NCBI GenBank assembly: GCA_036504055.1
Contig: DASXVU010000033.1
Location: 1-64,000, forward strand
Direction: 5' to 3'
Source of the DNA: Methanomassiliicoccales archaeon
GTDB lineage: Archaea; Thermoplasmatota; Thermoplasmata; Methanomassiliicoccales; UBA472
DNA: 64,000 nt
Shown: positions 17,348 to 24,991 of the stretch, piece after piece
Position numbering within the stretch: the first letter of the stretch is position 1
Layout of the letters: every line of letters starts with the position of its first letter
The notes under the pieces: model-generated
Told to the model about the DNA's origin: nothing
The model's database searches: none
The model's input: the letters and a program-made list of their open reading frames with translations, nothing else
Translations under genes and position numbers: made by a program

Positions 17348-18814
17348 TCACACTATGGGGGAGAGCGAGATGTTTCCTCCCCGTTCCCTTGCCTCCACCG
17401 CCAATGCGTTGCATTCCGTGAAGGGTTCCTCACCGAAGAGCACCACCGTGCCGCCTATCCTTTCCACCTTTATGTGCAGGTTTGCCAGATCGGCCAGCCG
17501 TTGCGTGGACTTTGTCGAGGGAGATGTTATTCCGACGAATATCCCGTTGTTACGCTTTATGGCAGCCAGGTGATCGGGGATCTGGTCCATCACCTTGTCC
17601 CCATATATCGACTCGAGCGAATCGAACCCCATCACGGACAGAATGGGTGACTCGGCGTTGCCGAGCGCATAGGATATGGATTTCCATTTGTAGTCTGAGG
17701 CGGGTGATGAGCCTTCCACCGGCATCACGTAGGGAGCACCGGCCAGTTCCATCTGTGCCGCCAGCTCGGGAATCCTGACATGCTTCTCGAACTGTTCCTT
17801 TGTCAGCGACCCGGTCATCTGGTTCTTTGCCGCCTCGGCCGATGTCTTGCGGGTGGGAAGCCAGAAGACCCCCCGGTTCAGCGAGACGAAGTTGGCCACC
17901 AATGACCTTTCCAATACCCCGCTTATCGCCGTTGGGATGCCGTGACCGAGCTCTATCAGCGTCATGGAACCCTTTTCCATGCCGCCCCTCATGAGCCGGT
18001 CCAGATCGGTGAGGCCGAAGGAGACCTTGCCGGTCGTGTCCTGGACCGGTTTCCATGGGTCCTGATGCCTGACCTCGTTCTCCCAAAGGTTGGCAAAGGT
18101 CTGTATACGAGAGGTTTTGAGAGTGAAAAGGTACTTTGGCTGGGCTATCTCGACCCCCCTCAATTTGAGGATGTCGATCTCCCTTATGCGACGCAACTGG
18201 TGATCTGCCAGTCCCAGGATGAGGACCCCGTCCCCCAGATAGTCTAGCTTGGTCTCATTGTTCTCAAGCACAAAGAGAACGTTGGAACCGTAACCCTCGA
18301 CCAGGTCCTTTTGTATGGCAGTGAGGAGGGAGGCGCAGCTCATGCTGTACCGTTCCGCCATGGCATCGATGGAATCGATTACGATGAGCGAACGGGCCGG
18401 GAACGTACCCTCGACCACGTCATAGACATGCTCCAGGTCGCCCAGGTCCTTACCGATCATGACCGACATCTCTTTCTTGGCGGTGCCGATGCTTTGCATC
18501 CCCAGGCCCTTCAGCTTGCTGAGGCCAGTCCGATGTTTGCCTACCACTTCCTCCTTCTTTTGTTCGGCCGCAACGGAGGCGGGCATCAGCTTTTCCGTGA
18601 GCCAGGGGAACTGAGTAATCAACGAGTGGTCCGACACCCGCATGGAAAAGTAGAAACTGTTCTCGATCTGGGCCAGATCCTCGATCGTCTGCAAGGCGAA
18701 GGTGGTCTTACCAGTACCTGCATTACCGCGTAGGATGAGGGAATGTCCGCCGGGATTCATGAAGAACTTGCATATCTCGGTCGGTATCCTGCGGCTTTCT
18801 TCTGAACGGATCAT
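17348..18814 (-). CDS. GvpD/KaiC-like ATPase with two RecA-type domains
   Basis: A 488-residue P-loop ATPase resembling archaeal GvpD and KaiC-like regulators. The N-terminal domain has an intact Walker A GNAGTGKT (30-37) and Walker B LIVIDSIDAM near residue 160. The second half repeats the layout (GLTDLDRLMRGGMEKGSMTLIE near 270-291), but its P-loop is degenerate (ELGHGIPTAI). No gas-vesicle genes are nearby, so a gas-vesicle role is not supported; a signalling or regulatory ATPase is more likely. Confidence 0.75.
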   Translation of the reverse strand: MIRSEESRRIPTEICKFFMNPGGHSLILRGNAGTGKTTFALQTIEDLAQIENSFYFSMRVSDHSLITQFPWLTEKLMPASVAAEQKKEEVVGKHRTGLSKLKGLGMQSIGTAKKEMSVMIGKDLGDLEHVYDVVEGTFPARSLIVIDSIDAMAERYSMSCASLLTAIQKDLVEGYGSNVLFVLENNETKLDYLGDGVLILGLADHQLRRIREIDILKLRGVEIAQPKYLFTLKTSRIQTFANLWENEVRHQDPWKPVQDTTGKVSFGLTDLDRLMRGGMEKGSMTLIELGHGIPTAISGVLERSLVANFVSLNRGVFWLPTRKTSAEAAKNQMTGSLTKEQFEKHVRIPELAAQMELAGAPYVMPVEGSSPASDYKWKSISYALGNAESPILSVMGFDSLESIYGDKVMDQIPDHLAAIKRNNGIFVGITSPSTKSTQRLADLANLHIKVERIGGTVVLFGEEPFTECNALAVEARERGGNISLSPIV

Positions 18815-18940
18815 CTATACACACCCGAAATGTCTGAATTTGACTGATTTAGAACAGTCTCTCGGAGTTAATCCCCGTTGTGGTCTGATTATCAAGGCAA
18901 CGAATATCGGTGTTACTACACGCTGGAAAAGGTTGGAAAG

Positions 18941-18952
18941 TTATTATAGCTC
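18941..18952 (+). promoter_or_regulatory. glmU-glmS promoter
   Basis: AGTTATTATAGC is a good TATA-like element about 35-40 nt before the glmU ATG at 18984, giving a leader of about 10-15 nt. Confidence 0.5.
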
Positions 18953-18983
18953 GATATGTTGATGCTCGCCCGAGGCACAAACC

Positions 18984-20174
18984 ATGCAGGCAATTATTCT
19001 AGCCGCGGGGGAAGGCACCAGACTGCGGCCTTTCACGATGTCGAAGCCTAAAGTCATGTTGCCAATAGGAAACAAACCCATCCTCGCCTACGTGGTCAGG
19101 GCCCTGGTCGAGAATGGCCTCAAGGACATCATAATGGTCGTCGGATACAAGAAGGAACGGATCATGTCCTTCTTCGGCGACGGTTCCAAGTTCGGCGCGA
19201 AGATTACCTATGTCGTTCAGGAGAAACAGCTCGGGACGGCCCACGCCCTCCTCCATGTCAAGAACATGGTTAAGGGGGACTTCATCCTGGTAGCGGGAGA
19301 CAACATAATCGATCGGGAGACGGTCTCCAGGATCATAAACTATGAAAAGAACCCGTCCGTCCTGGTGACCGAGAGCGAGTTGCCATCCAAGTACGGCGTC
19401 ATCACTTTGGACCACGATCGGGTGGCGAGCATCACCGAGAAGCCCGACCGCAGGATCGGGAACATCATAAACACGGGGGTCTACCATTTTAATAAAGACA
19501 TCTTCCAGTTGGTCGAGGAGGAGGTCAGGGCCGGTCGCTATGGGATAACCGAAGTGCTACAGTCCAAGATAGACGAGATCAGACTGGAAGCGGTCAGGAC
19601 CGGCGGACGCTGGCATGACGCCGTCTATCCCTGGGACCTGATCAAGCTCAACGAGAAGGCCCTCGATCTGCACGGACAACAGGTGTCCGGGATGATCGAG
19701 CCTGGTGTCACCATCAAAGGACCGGTGTCCATAGGCGCCGGTTCCCGCATCCGCGCCGGCACCTACATCGAGGGGCCAGTGGTCATCGGGGAGGGCTGCG
19801 ACATAGGCCCGAACGTGGCCATATTCCCTTCTACCAGCATAGGCAACAGCGTGGAGATCGGACCCTTCACCAGCATTCACAATTCCCTCATAATGAACAG
19901 TGTAAGGATAGGTTCGCATTCACACCTGGGGAACGCGGTCATCGGAGACGGCGTGTCCATCAAGGGAGCGTTGTCAGCGTTCGTTGGACCTGCCTACGTC
20001 AAGGTCGAGGGCGAGTTCTTCAGGGTGGACGAGATCGGGGCGATGATCGGTGAGGACACCACCATCTGCTCCCGGGTCGTTCTCACATCTGGAGTGATCG
20101 TCGGGGCGGGGTGCAGGATCGGGGACGGAGCTACCCTCAGGGGAAACATGGAAAACAAGAGCGTTGTGATCTGA
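18984..20174 (+). CDS. glmU: bifunctional sugar-1-phosphate nucleotidylyltransferase/acetyltransferase (GlmU type)
   Basis: Likely acetylates glucosamine-1-P and couples it to UTP to give UDP-GlcNAc. The 396-residue protein has the N-terminal pyrophosphorylase motif LAAGEGTRLRPFT (6-18) with SKPKVMLPIGNKP, the EKQLGTAHALLH segment and VAGDNII near 97-103. Residues about 235-390 form a left-handed beta-helix of hexapeptide repeats (IGAGSRIRAG, IGEGCDIGPN and so on). The immediate downstream glmS supports the glucosamine assignment over the glucose-1-P thymidylyltransferase alternative. Confidence 0.88.
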   Translation: MQAIILAAGEGTRLRPFTMSKPKVMLPIGNKPILAYVVRALVENGLKDIIMVVGYKKERIMSFFGDGSKFGAKITYVVQEKQLGTAHALLHVKNMVKGDFILVAGDNIIDRETVSRIINYEKNPSVLVTESELPSKYGVITLDHDRVASITEKPDRRIGNIINTGVYHFNKDIFQLVEEEVRAGRYGITEVLQSKIDEIRLEAVRTGGRWHDAVYPWDLIKLNEKALDLHGQQVSGMIEPGVTIKGPVSIGAGSRIRAGTYIEGPVVIGEGCDIGPNVAIFPSTSIGNSVEIGPFTSIHNSLIMNSVRIGSHSHLGNAVIGDGVSIKGALSAFVGPAYVKVEGEFFRVDEIGAMIGEDTTICSRVVLTSGVIVGAGCRIGDGATLRGNMENKSVVI

Positions 20175-20175
20175 G

Positions 20176-21966
20176 ATGTGCGGCATAATAGGTTATACTG
20201 GATACAGGCAGGCATCGTCAGTATTGCTGGACGCGTTGAAACGGCTGGAATACCGCGGGTATGACTCCGCCGGCATTGCAGTGATGACCCCCAATCTGGA
20301 GGTCCACAAGAAAAAGGGCAAGATCGAGGAACTGCGTAAGATCCTGCCGGAGGTCAAGGGCAACGTAGGGATCGGCCATACCCGGTGGGCGTCGTGCGGC
20401 AAACCGTCCGATGAGAACGCCCACCCGTTCCGGGACTGTTCGAAGGGAATCGCCGTGGTGCACAACGGCATCATCGAGAACTACATGTCATTGAAGAAGA
20501 CCCTCGAAGCCGAGGGGCACAAGTTCTCTTCCCAGACCGATACCGAGGTCATCGTCCACCTGCTCGAGAAGTACTATGTGGACGATATGCACGAGGCGTT
20601 GCAGAAGACCGTGGCGACCATCAAAGGAACATATGCCATTGCCGCGGTCAAGGAGGGCAGCAATGAGATCGTCGCCGCCCGCAAGGAGAATCCGATGGTC
20701 ATCGGATTGGGGGTAGGGGAGAATCTGATATCGTCGGACGTGACAGCGCTTCTGCCATACACCAGCAAGGTACTGTACATCATGGACGGGGAGACCGTCA
20801 GGATCACTCCGGAAAAGGTCCTGGTGTTCGACACGAACGGTACTCTGGTGGACAGGGAGGAAGAGATCGTCTCATGGAGCCCCGAGGACGCCCAGAAGGG
20901 CGGATTCGAGCATTTCATGCTGAAGGAGATCTTCGAGGAACCGCTGGCCATCCACAATTCCATCCTGGGGGCGCAGGAGCTCATCGAGGGCGAACTGCTT
21001 CCCAACGTCAGTTTCAACTCCATCAAGATCGTCGGATGCGGCACGTCGTTCAACGCCGCCATGGTGGGCAAATACATCATGGAGGAGTTCGCCAAGATCC
21101 CGACAACGCTGGAGCTGGCATCAGAATACCGTTACTCGCCCGGGGCGTTGGAGACCCCCCTGGTGATCCTGATATCGCAGAGCGGCGAGACGGCCGACAC
21201 CTTGGCCGCAGCACGTGAGGCCCGTCGCCGTGGATGCAGAACGCTCGGGGTCACCAACGTGGTGGGAAGCTCGTTGACGCGTGAGGTGGACGAGGTGTTC
21301 TATACCCATGCCGGACCGGAGATCGGGGTCGCCGCGACCAAGAGCTACATCACGCAGCTGATCGCGATGTACATCATCGGCATACGCATCGGATACGCCA
21401 AGCGGGCCCTCAGCTACGACGCCATGTGGAACGCCCTGTCCGGTCTGAGATCGGCCCCCTCGGTGGTCCAATCGGTCCTCGACAGAGCGTCGGAGATAGA
21501 GCAGACCGCAGAATTCATCAAGGACGCCCGAGACATGTTCTTCATCGGAAGGAACATCAACTACCCGACCATGCTGGAAGGGGCGCTGAAGATGAAAGAG
21601 ATATCCTACATCCATGCCGAGGGGTTCGCCGCCGGCGAACTGAAGCATGGACCTCTGGCGCTGATCGACTCGAAGACGCCGATCATCGCGGTGGCCCTCT
21701 CTAAGGACCACACCTACGACAAGATGATGGCGAACATATCGGAAGTGGCGGCCAGGGACTCGCCCGTGGTCTCGATCGGACTTGAGAACGACCACGAACT
21801 GGCTCAGATATCCGATCGGATGATCACGGTGCCGACCACGCCCTCGGTGTTCTCGCCGATCCCGGTGACCATCGTGCTGCAATTGCTCTCCTACTATGTG
21901 GCCAAGAAGAGGAACTGCGATATCGACAAACCGAAGAACCTGGCGAAGAGTGTCACGATCGAGTGA
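20176..21966 (+). CDS. glmS: glutamine-fructose-6-phosphate aminotransferase
   Basis: Makes glucosamine-6-P from fructose-6-P and glutamine. The 596-residue protein begins MCGIIGYTG, with Cys2 as the glutaminase nucleophile, and has HTRWASCG and the HNGIIENY motif. Two SIS domains follow (CGTSFNAAM and SQSGETADT near 294-340; then the second with RNINYPTMLEGALKMKEISYIHAEGF). The C-terminal LAKSVTIE is typical. It starts 1 nt after the glmU stop, so the pair forms a UDP-GlcNAc operon. Confidence 0.97.
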   Translation: MCGIIGYTGYRQASSVLLDALKRLEYRGYDSAGIAVMTPNLEVHKKKGKIEELRKILPEVKGNVGIGHTRWASCGKPSDENAHPFRDCSKGIAVVHNGIIENYMSLKKTLEAEGHKFSSQTDTEVIVHLLEKYYVDDMHEALQKTVATIKGTYAIAAVKEGSNEIVAARKENPMVIGLGVGENLISSDVTALLPYTSKVLYIMDGETVRITPEKVLVFDTNGTLVDREEEIVSWSPEDAQKGGFEHFMLKEIFEEPLAIHNSILGAQELIEGELLPNVSFNSIKIVGCGTSFNAAMVGKYIMEEFAKIPTTLELASEYRYSPGALETPLVILISQSGETADTLAAAREARRRGCRTLGVTNVVGSSLTREVDEVFYTHAGPEIGVAATKSYITQLIAMYIIGIRIGYAKRALSYDAMWNALSGLRSAPSVVQSVLDRASEIEQTAEFIKDARDMFFIGRNINYPTMLEGALKMKEISYIHAEGFAAGELKHGPLALIDSKTPIIAVALSKDHTYDKMMANISEVAARDSPVVSIGLENDHELAQISDRMITVPTTPSVFSPIPVTIVLQLLSYYVAKKRNCDIDKPKNLAKSVTIE

Positions 21967-22947
21967 TCAGCCCAGTCTTTCGGGGCAGTTCTCCCTGCGG
22001 GAACACCCAACGCACTTTCCGACCCGGTGGTGGTTGCGGTGCACCTCACCGCTCTTCATCAGCCCCCGCATCTCCGCCAATTTGCCCAGCAGAAGGCTTT
22101 CCAGTTCGTCGTCGAACTCGATCTCGTGCTCGACGTCCCCGTACTTCAGGATGCCGCGGGACACCCGCTTACCGTTCTCGTCGCTTAGCAGCAGGCAATA
22201 GGCCCCGATCTGAAGTATGTGCGAGAATAGCGGGCCTCGAGGCTGTCGGCCGGTCTTCAGGTCGACCGGGATCAGCTCGTTGTCCACCATCAGTATGTAG
22301 TCTGGACGGCCGGTGAGCTTGTACTTTTCCGAGATCAAGAGCCTCTGATCGTCCGTACCGACGTAAAGCACCTTGCCGTCCACGTTGACCTTGGCGCGCT
22401 TCTTCTTGGCCAGGCTCTCTGCCATCAGAGAATAGTACAGGGCTGAGCTGGCCCCCATGAGCCATATCAGGGCAAGCACCTCGAATACCGAGGCCATCTC
22501 CTGATTGAACTGAAGAAGGGTAACGGCGTTCAGGGCCACCACCATTGCGACTATGCCAGCGACCGCGATCTGCCTTTCCCTGCGGATAACCCCAGCGGCT
22601 TTGGCCGAAACACTGTGTATGAGTATCAGAACGGCAGCGACCCAGAAGACCGAAAGGAGGGTCAGCAGCCAATGCCAGCCGGTAAGGGTCCGGGACTGCG
22701 TCAGCAGAAACCCGACGATGGCCATTAGGGTTGATACCGCCGAGAACCACAGCACCGCCCGCTCCCAGGAACCGGCCTTTTTCTCGCTGACCATGATGGT
22801 CATCAGGTCATCTGAGATGTTTTCGTGGTTCCTTGTGCCCTGTTTCAGGCTTTCCGAGCTTGCCTGGCCTGACCTGCCCTGCCACCAGCTGAGGGGGCAA
22901 TAGCCGAAGCGCTCCAGGTCACTAGCAGAAATGAACTCGGGGTCCAC
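21967..22947 (-). CDS. Cas4-like PD-(D/E)XK nuclease with four inserted transmembrane helices
   Basis: A 326-residue protein whose ends form one Cas4/RecB-like nuclease domain. The N-terminus has SASDLERFGYCP (Cys17) and a G-x3-H motif (His41). The core has GRPDYI (Asp216), PVDLKTG (Asp229, Lys231) and QIGAY (Gln246, Tyr250). Three C-terminal cysteines (312, 315, 321) complete a probable [4Fe-4S] site with Cys17. Residues about 64-175 hold four hydrophobic helices, which would anchor the nuclease in the membrane. The start is GTG at 22947. No CRISPR array or other cas gene is present. Role unknown. Confidence 0.82.
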   Translation of the reverse strand: MDPEFISASDLERFGYCPLSWWQGRSGQASSESLKQGTRNHENISDDLMTIMVSEKKAGSWERAVLWFSAVSTLMAIVGFLLTQSRTLTGWHWLLTLLSVFWVAAVLILIHSVSAKAAGVIRRERQIAVAGIVAMVVALNAVTLLQFNQEMASVFEVLALIWLMGASSALYYSLMAESLAKKKRAKVNVDGKVLYVGTDDQRLLISEKYKLTGRPDYILMVDNELIPVDLKTGRQPRGPLFSHILQIGAYCLLLSDENGKRVSRGILKYGDVEHEIEFDDELESLLLGKLAEMRGLMKSGEVHRNHHRVGKCVGCSRRENCPERLG

Positions 22948-22957
22948 GGGTCAAATG

Positions 22958-22981
22958 AAGCGCTGTGTGTATTTGGCGCTT
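22958..22981 (-). promoter_or_regulatory. possible promoter of the Cas4-like gene inside an inverted repeat
   Basis: The arms AAGCGC (22958-22963) and GCGCTT (22976-22981) flank a 12-nt spacer whose minus strand reads CAAATACACACA, a weak TATA-like sequence about 25 nt from the GTG start. A private, regulated promoter for this gene is possible. Confidence 0.3.
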
Positions 22982-22990
22982 ACCATCTGG

Positions 22991-23749
22991 TTAAGGCATC
23001 TTGCAAATCAGGTTGGTGATGGAAGCGTCAGAGATGTAGATGCCCTCGGGCGGGGTTATCTCGTCCACGAACCCGAACCAATAGATGACCACTCCCTGTC
23101 CGAAAAGTTCCAGGTACGGTTCCAGTTGCTTCTTCATGTTCTTGTTGACTTCCACCCGGTCACCGAAGGTCGCCTTGGACTCGATCCATTTGACCTCCCA
23201 TCCGTTGACCCTGATGGGTTTGTCGAGAAGGCAGTCAGGGGTCTTCGGGTATTCCCCCCGCAGGTCCTTCTCGGTCCGGTAAGAGATATTCTGGCCGTCC
23301 AACCAGCACTGCAACTTCTCTTCGCCCCAGGTCCCCCGCTTGTATTGCTTCTCCGTGGCCCAAGGAGAATAGACGAGGTCTTCCTCGGTGATCTCTTTGA
23401 TCTGCTGTTTGAGGGACTCGTCAGAGATTGTGTCCACGCTGCGCACCATGTTCCAGAACTGTTTCTTGGACCGGCCGCTCACCTGATAGATCATCAGACC
23501 GGTCAAGATCGGAGGGAAGTTCCATTTCCTTGCAACCTCCAGCAAGGTCAATCCATGGTTCCAGTCGTTGACCAACTTTTGCGCGTTCCTCTGGACCTTG
23601 TAGAAGCTTTTAGTGGTCTCTCGGACCGTCCTTTGGGTAAAAATGACATCCAAGAGCTCGAGGTCAAGACCGAGTTCCTGGGAGAGCTTGGTGATGTCTG
23701 CCGGCTCATTCAGTCGGTCATAGATCACCTTGAAATCGTTGTGCTTCAT
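22991..23749 (-). CDS. CDIN1 (C15orf41)-family predicted nuclease, TPD domain
   Basis: A 252-residue protein matching the archaeal relatives of human CDIN1, the partner of codanin-1. Residues 1-110 look helical and HTH-like (LTLLEVARKWNFPPILTGLMIYQ). The C-terminal half is a PD-(D/E)XK-type fold with the family motif TPD (170-172) and WIESKA (Glu190, Lys192), plus an upstream GEEKL acid. Family function is unproven; a DNA or RNA nuclease role in chromatin or replication is proposed. It lies 43 nt upstream of the Cas4-like gene on the same strand. Confidence 0.82.
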   Translation of the reverse strand: MKHNDFKVIYDRLNEPADITKLSQELGLDLELLDVIFTQRTVRETTKSFYKVQRNAQKLVNDWNHGLTLLEVARKWNFPPILTGLMIYQVSGRSKKQFWNMVRSVDTISDESLKQQIKEITEEDLVYSPWATEKQYKRGTWGEEKLQCWLDGQNISYRTEKDLRGEYPKTPDCLLDKPIRVNGWEVKWIESKATFGDRVEVNKNMKKQLEPYLELFGQGVVIYWFGFVDEITPPEGIYISDASITNLICKMP

Positions 23750-23900
23750 TAGTTCACGCTTGTCATTGCTTCGTACAAGGGATTTAATATATAAATCTAT
23801 TGTAAATTAGATTAATAATGAGAACATCTGGATAGGGTAAGAAACGGCCATTTTAGGGCGGTCGTGCTGGTGCCTGATTTGCCCCACCATGTATTCGATA

Positions 23901-23919
23901 CATTCATTATAATTGAATG
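23901..23919 (+). promoter_or_regulatory. TATA box inside a 6-bp inverted repeat
   Basis: CATTCA (23901-23906) and TGAATG (23914-23919) flank TTATAAT. The downstream membrane-protein ATG is at 23980, so the leader would be about 40-45 nt. The remainder of the 23750-23979 gap also carries an AT-rich candidate minus-strand promoter for the CDIN1-family gene (about 23791-23805). Confidence 0.4.
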
Positions 23920-23979
23920 CCTTTCGTAATCCATAGTCCAGTTCAATATCTGGGCAATTAGAGATGGGAGACTTAGATT

Positions 23980-24648
23980 ATGGCAGTATTACCGTACATG
24001 GCGAACCCGGTCGGCCCTCCGTGGCTTCCCGCAAGCGTCGCCGAGGCAAGAAAGCTAGCTTACTGGGCCCAAATAATCGCTGGAGTCCTGGGCGTCCTGT
24101 TGATCATTGCAGGCATCGTCAACCTGGTGGTATGGGATAGAGGCTTAGGGATAATTTACCTCATCGACGCGATCATCGCCTTGGCGTTCGCCGTCCTGCT
24201 GAAGGGAATGCTGTTCGACATCATAGACCAGGGCAAGTTCAAGGAGGCGAGCGACCGCATGCTGATCTTGGGGATCATCGGACTGTTCGCCTCGGTGATC
24301 CCGGGCATACTGCTCATTCTAGGATATGTCCGGATGCAGGAGGTATTCCAGCCACAGTACCAGCAATACCAACCGCAGAATGCCACCGTCGCCCCGCCCC
24401 AACAGGTACCGCAGCAACAGGCACCAGGCCAATACCAACAGGCCTATCAGCAGCCTGCCCCGCAGCCGGCACCGCAGCAATATGACCAGATGCAGACCCT
24501 CAGGGAAGGGATAAAGCAGGACCAGGCAGCGGCAGAGCAGAAGAAGAAGGATCAAAAGACCGAGATGATCAAGTGCAGCAAGTGCGGCGTTCAATACCCG
24601 TCCTTCATGCACGCGTGCCCTAACTGCAACGAGCCGAAGTCGAAGTAA
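23980..24648 (+). CDS. membrane protein with Gln/Pro-rich linker and C-terminal zinc ribbon
   Basis: A 222-residue protein. Three hydrophobic helices are visible at about 28-50, 57-76 and 96-116. A low-complexity Gln/Pro/Tyr linker (about 122-170) follows, then a charged helix and a zinc ribbon (CSKCGVQYPSF...CPNCNE, near 203-220). GGGAG lies about 10 nt before the ATG. This layout is common among poorly characterised archaeal membrane proteins; the cytoplasmic ribbon may bind a partner. No specific function can be assigned. Confidence 0.72.
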   Translation: MAVLPYMANPVGPPWLPASVAEARKLAYWAQIIAGVLGVLLIIAGIVNLVVWDRGLGIIYLIDAIIALAFAVLLKGMLFDIIDQGKFKEASDRMLILGIIGLFASVIPGILLILGYVRMQEVFQPQYQQYQPQNATVAPPQQVPQQQAPGQYQQAYQQPAPQPAPQQYDQMQTLREGIKQDQAAAEQKKKDQKTEMIKCSKCGVQYPSFMHACPNCNEPKSK

Positions 24649-24669
24649 TGAGAACCCTTTCACCACCTC

Positions 24670-24933
24670 CTAGGTGGTGTCATCCCTTTTCTTTTCGAAC
24701 TCCTTGATATCGAAGAGGACCTCGCCCCGCTTCAATATCAAAACGATGCGATGATATGGGATCTCGCTGTCGGCGGTCATGAAGAACGAACGTCCGAGCG
24801 TTACGATCTCCTTTGCCGGTATGGTCAGAACGTCGCCCGGGGCCCCGCGGTGAACATAGGTTATCAAGACCCCGTCCAGACTGCCGTCCTTCCATTTCAA
24901 TCGGTTCAGGATCTCCCTTGGATAAGGCACCAT
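24670..24933 (-). CDS. DUF504/UPF0248 (MJ1316-type) protein
   Basis: An 87-residue soluble protein of the UPF0248 family, whose fold has been linked to recognition of RNA ends in repair. The conserved N-terminus PREILNRLKW, the central YVHRGAPGD and the IPYHRIVLI segment are recognisable. I use the ATG at 24933; a TTG two codons upstream is less likely. It is divergent from adenine deaminase, and the space between the starts has the symmetric AAAAGCTTTT (24956-24965) that might serve both genes. Confidence 0.78.
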   Translation of the reverse strand: MVPYPREILNRLKWKDGSLDGVLITYVHRGAPGDVLTIPAKEIVTLGRSFFMTADSEIPYHRIVLILKRGEVLFDIKEFEKKRDDTT

Positions 24934-24991
24934 GATCAATCAGATGCTCATGGCAAAAGCTTTTTCTGGAACACACTGCCTGCATTCCTCC

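Noticed and set aside
17348-18814. Gas-vesicle regulation by a GvpD homologue
   Set aside because: No gvp structural genes nearby; the GvpD/KaiC resemblance is at the ATPase-fold level only.
21967-23749. Possible CRISPR-Cas locus because of a Cas4-like gene
   Set aside because: No repeat-spacer array, Cas1, Cas2 or effector genes appear in the window.
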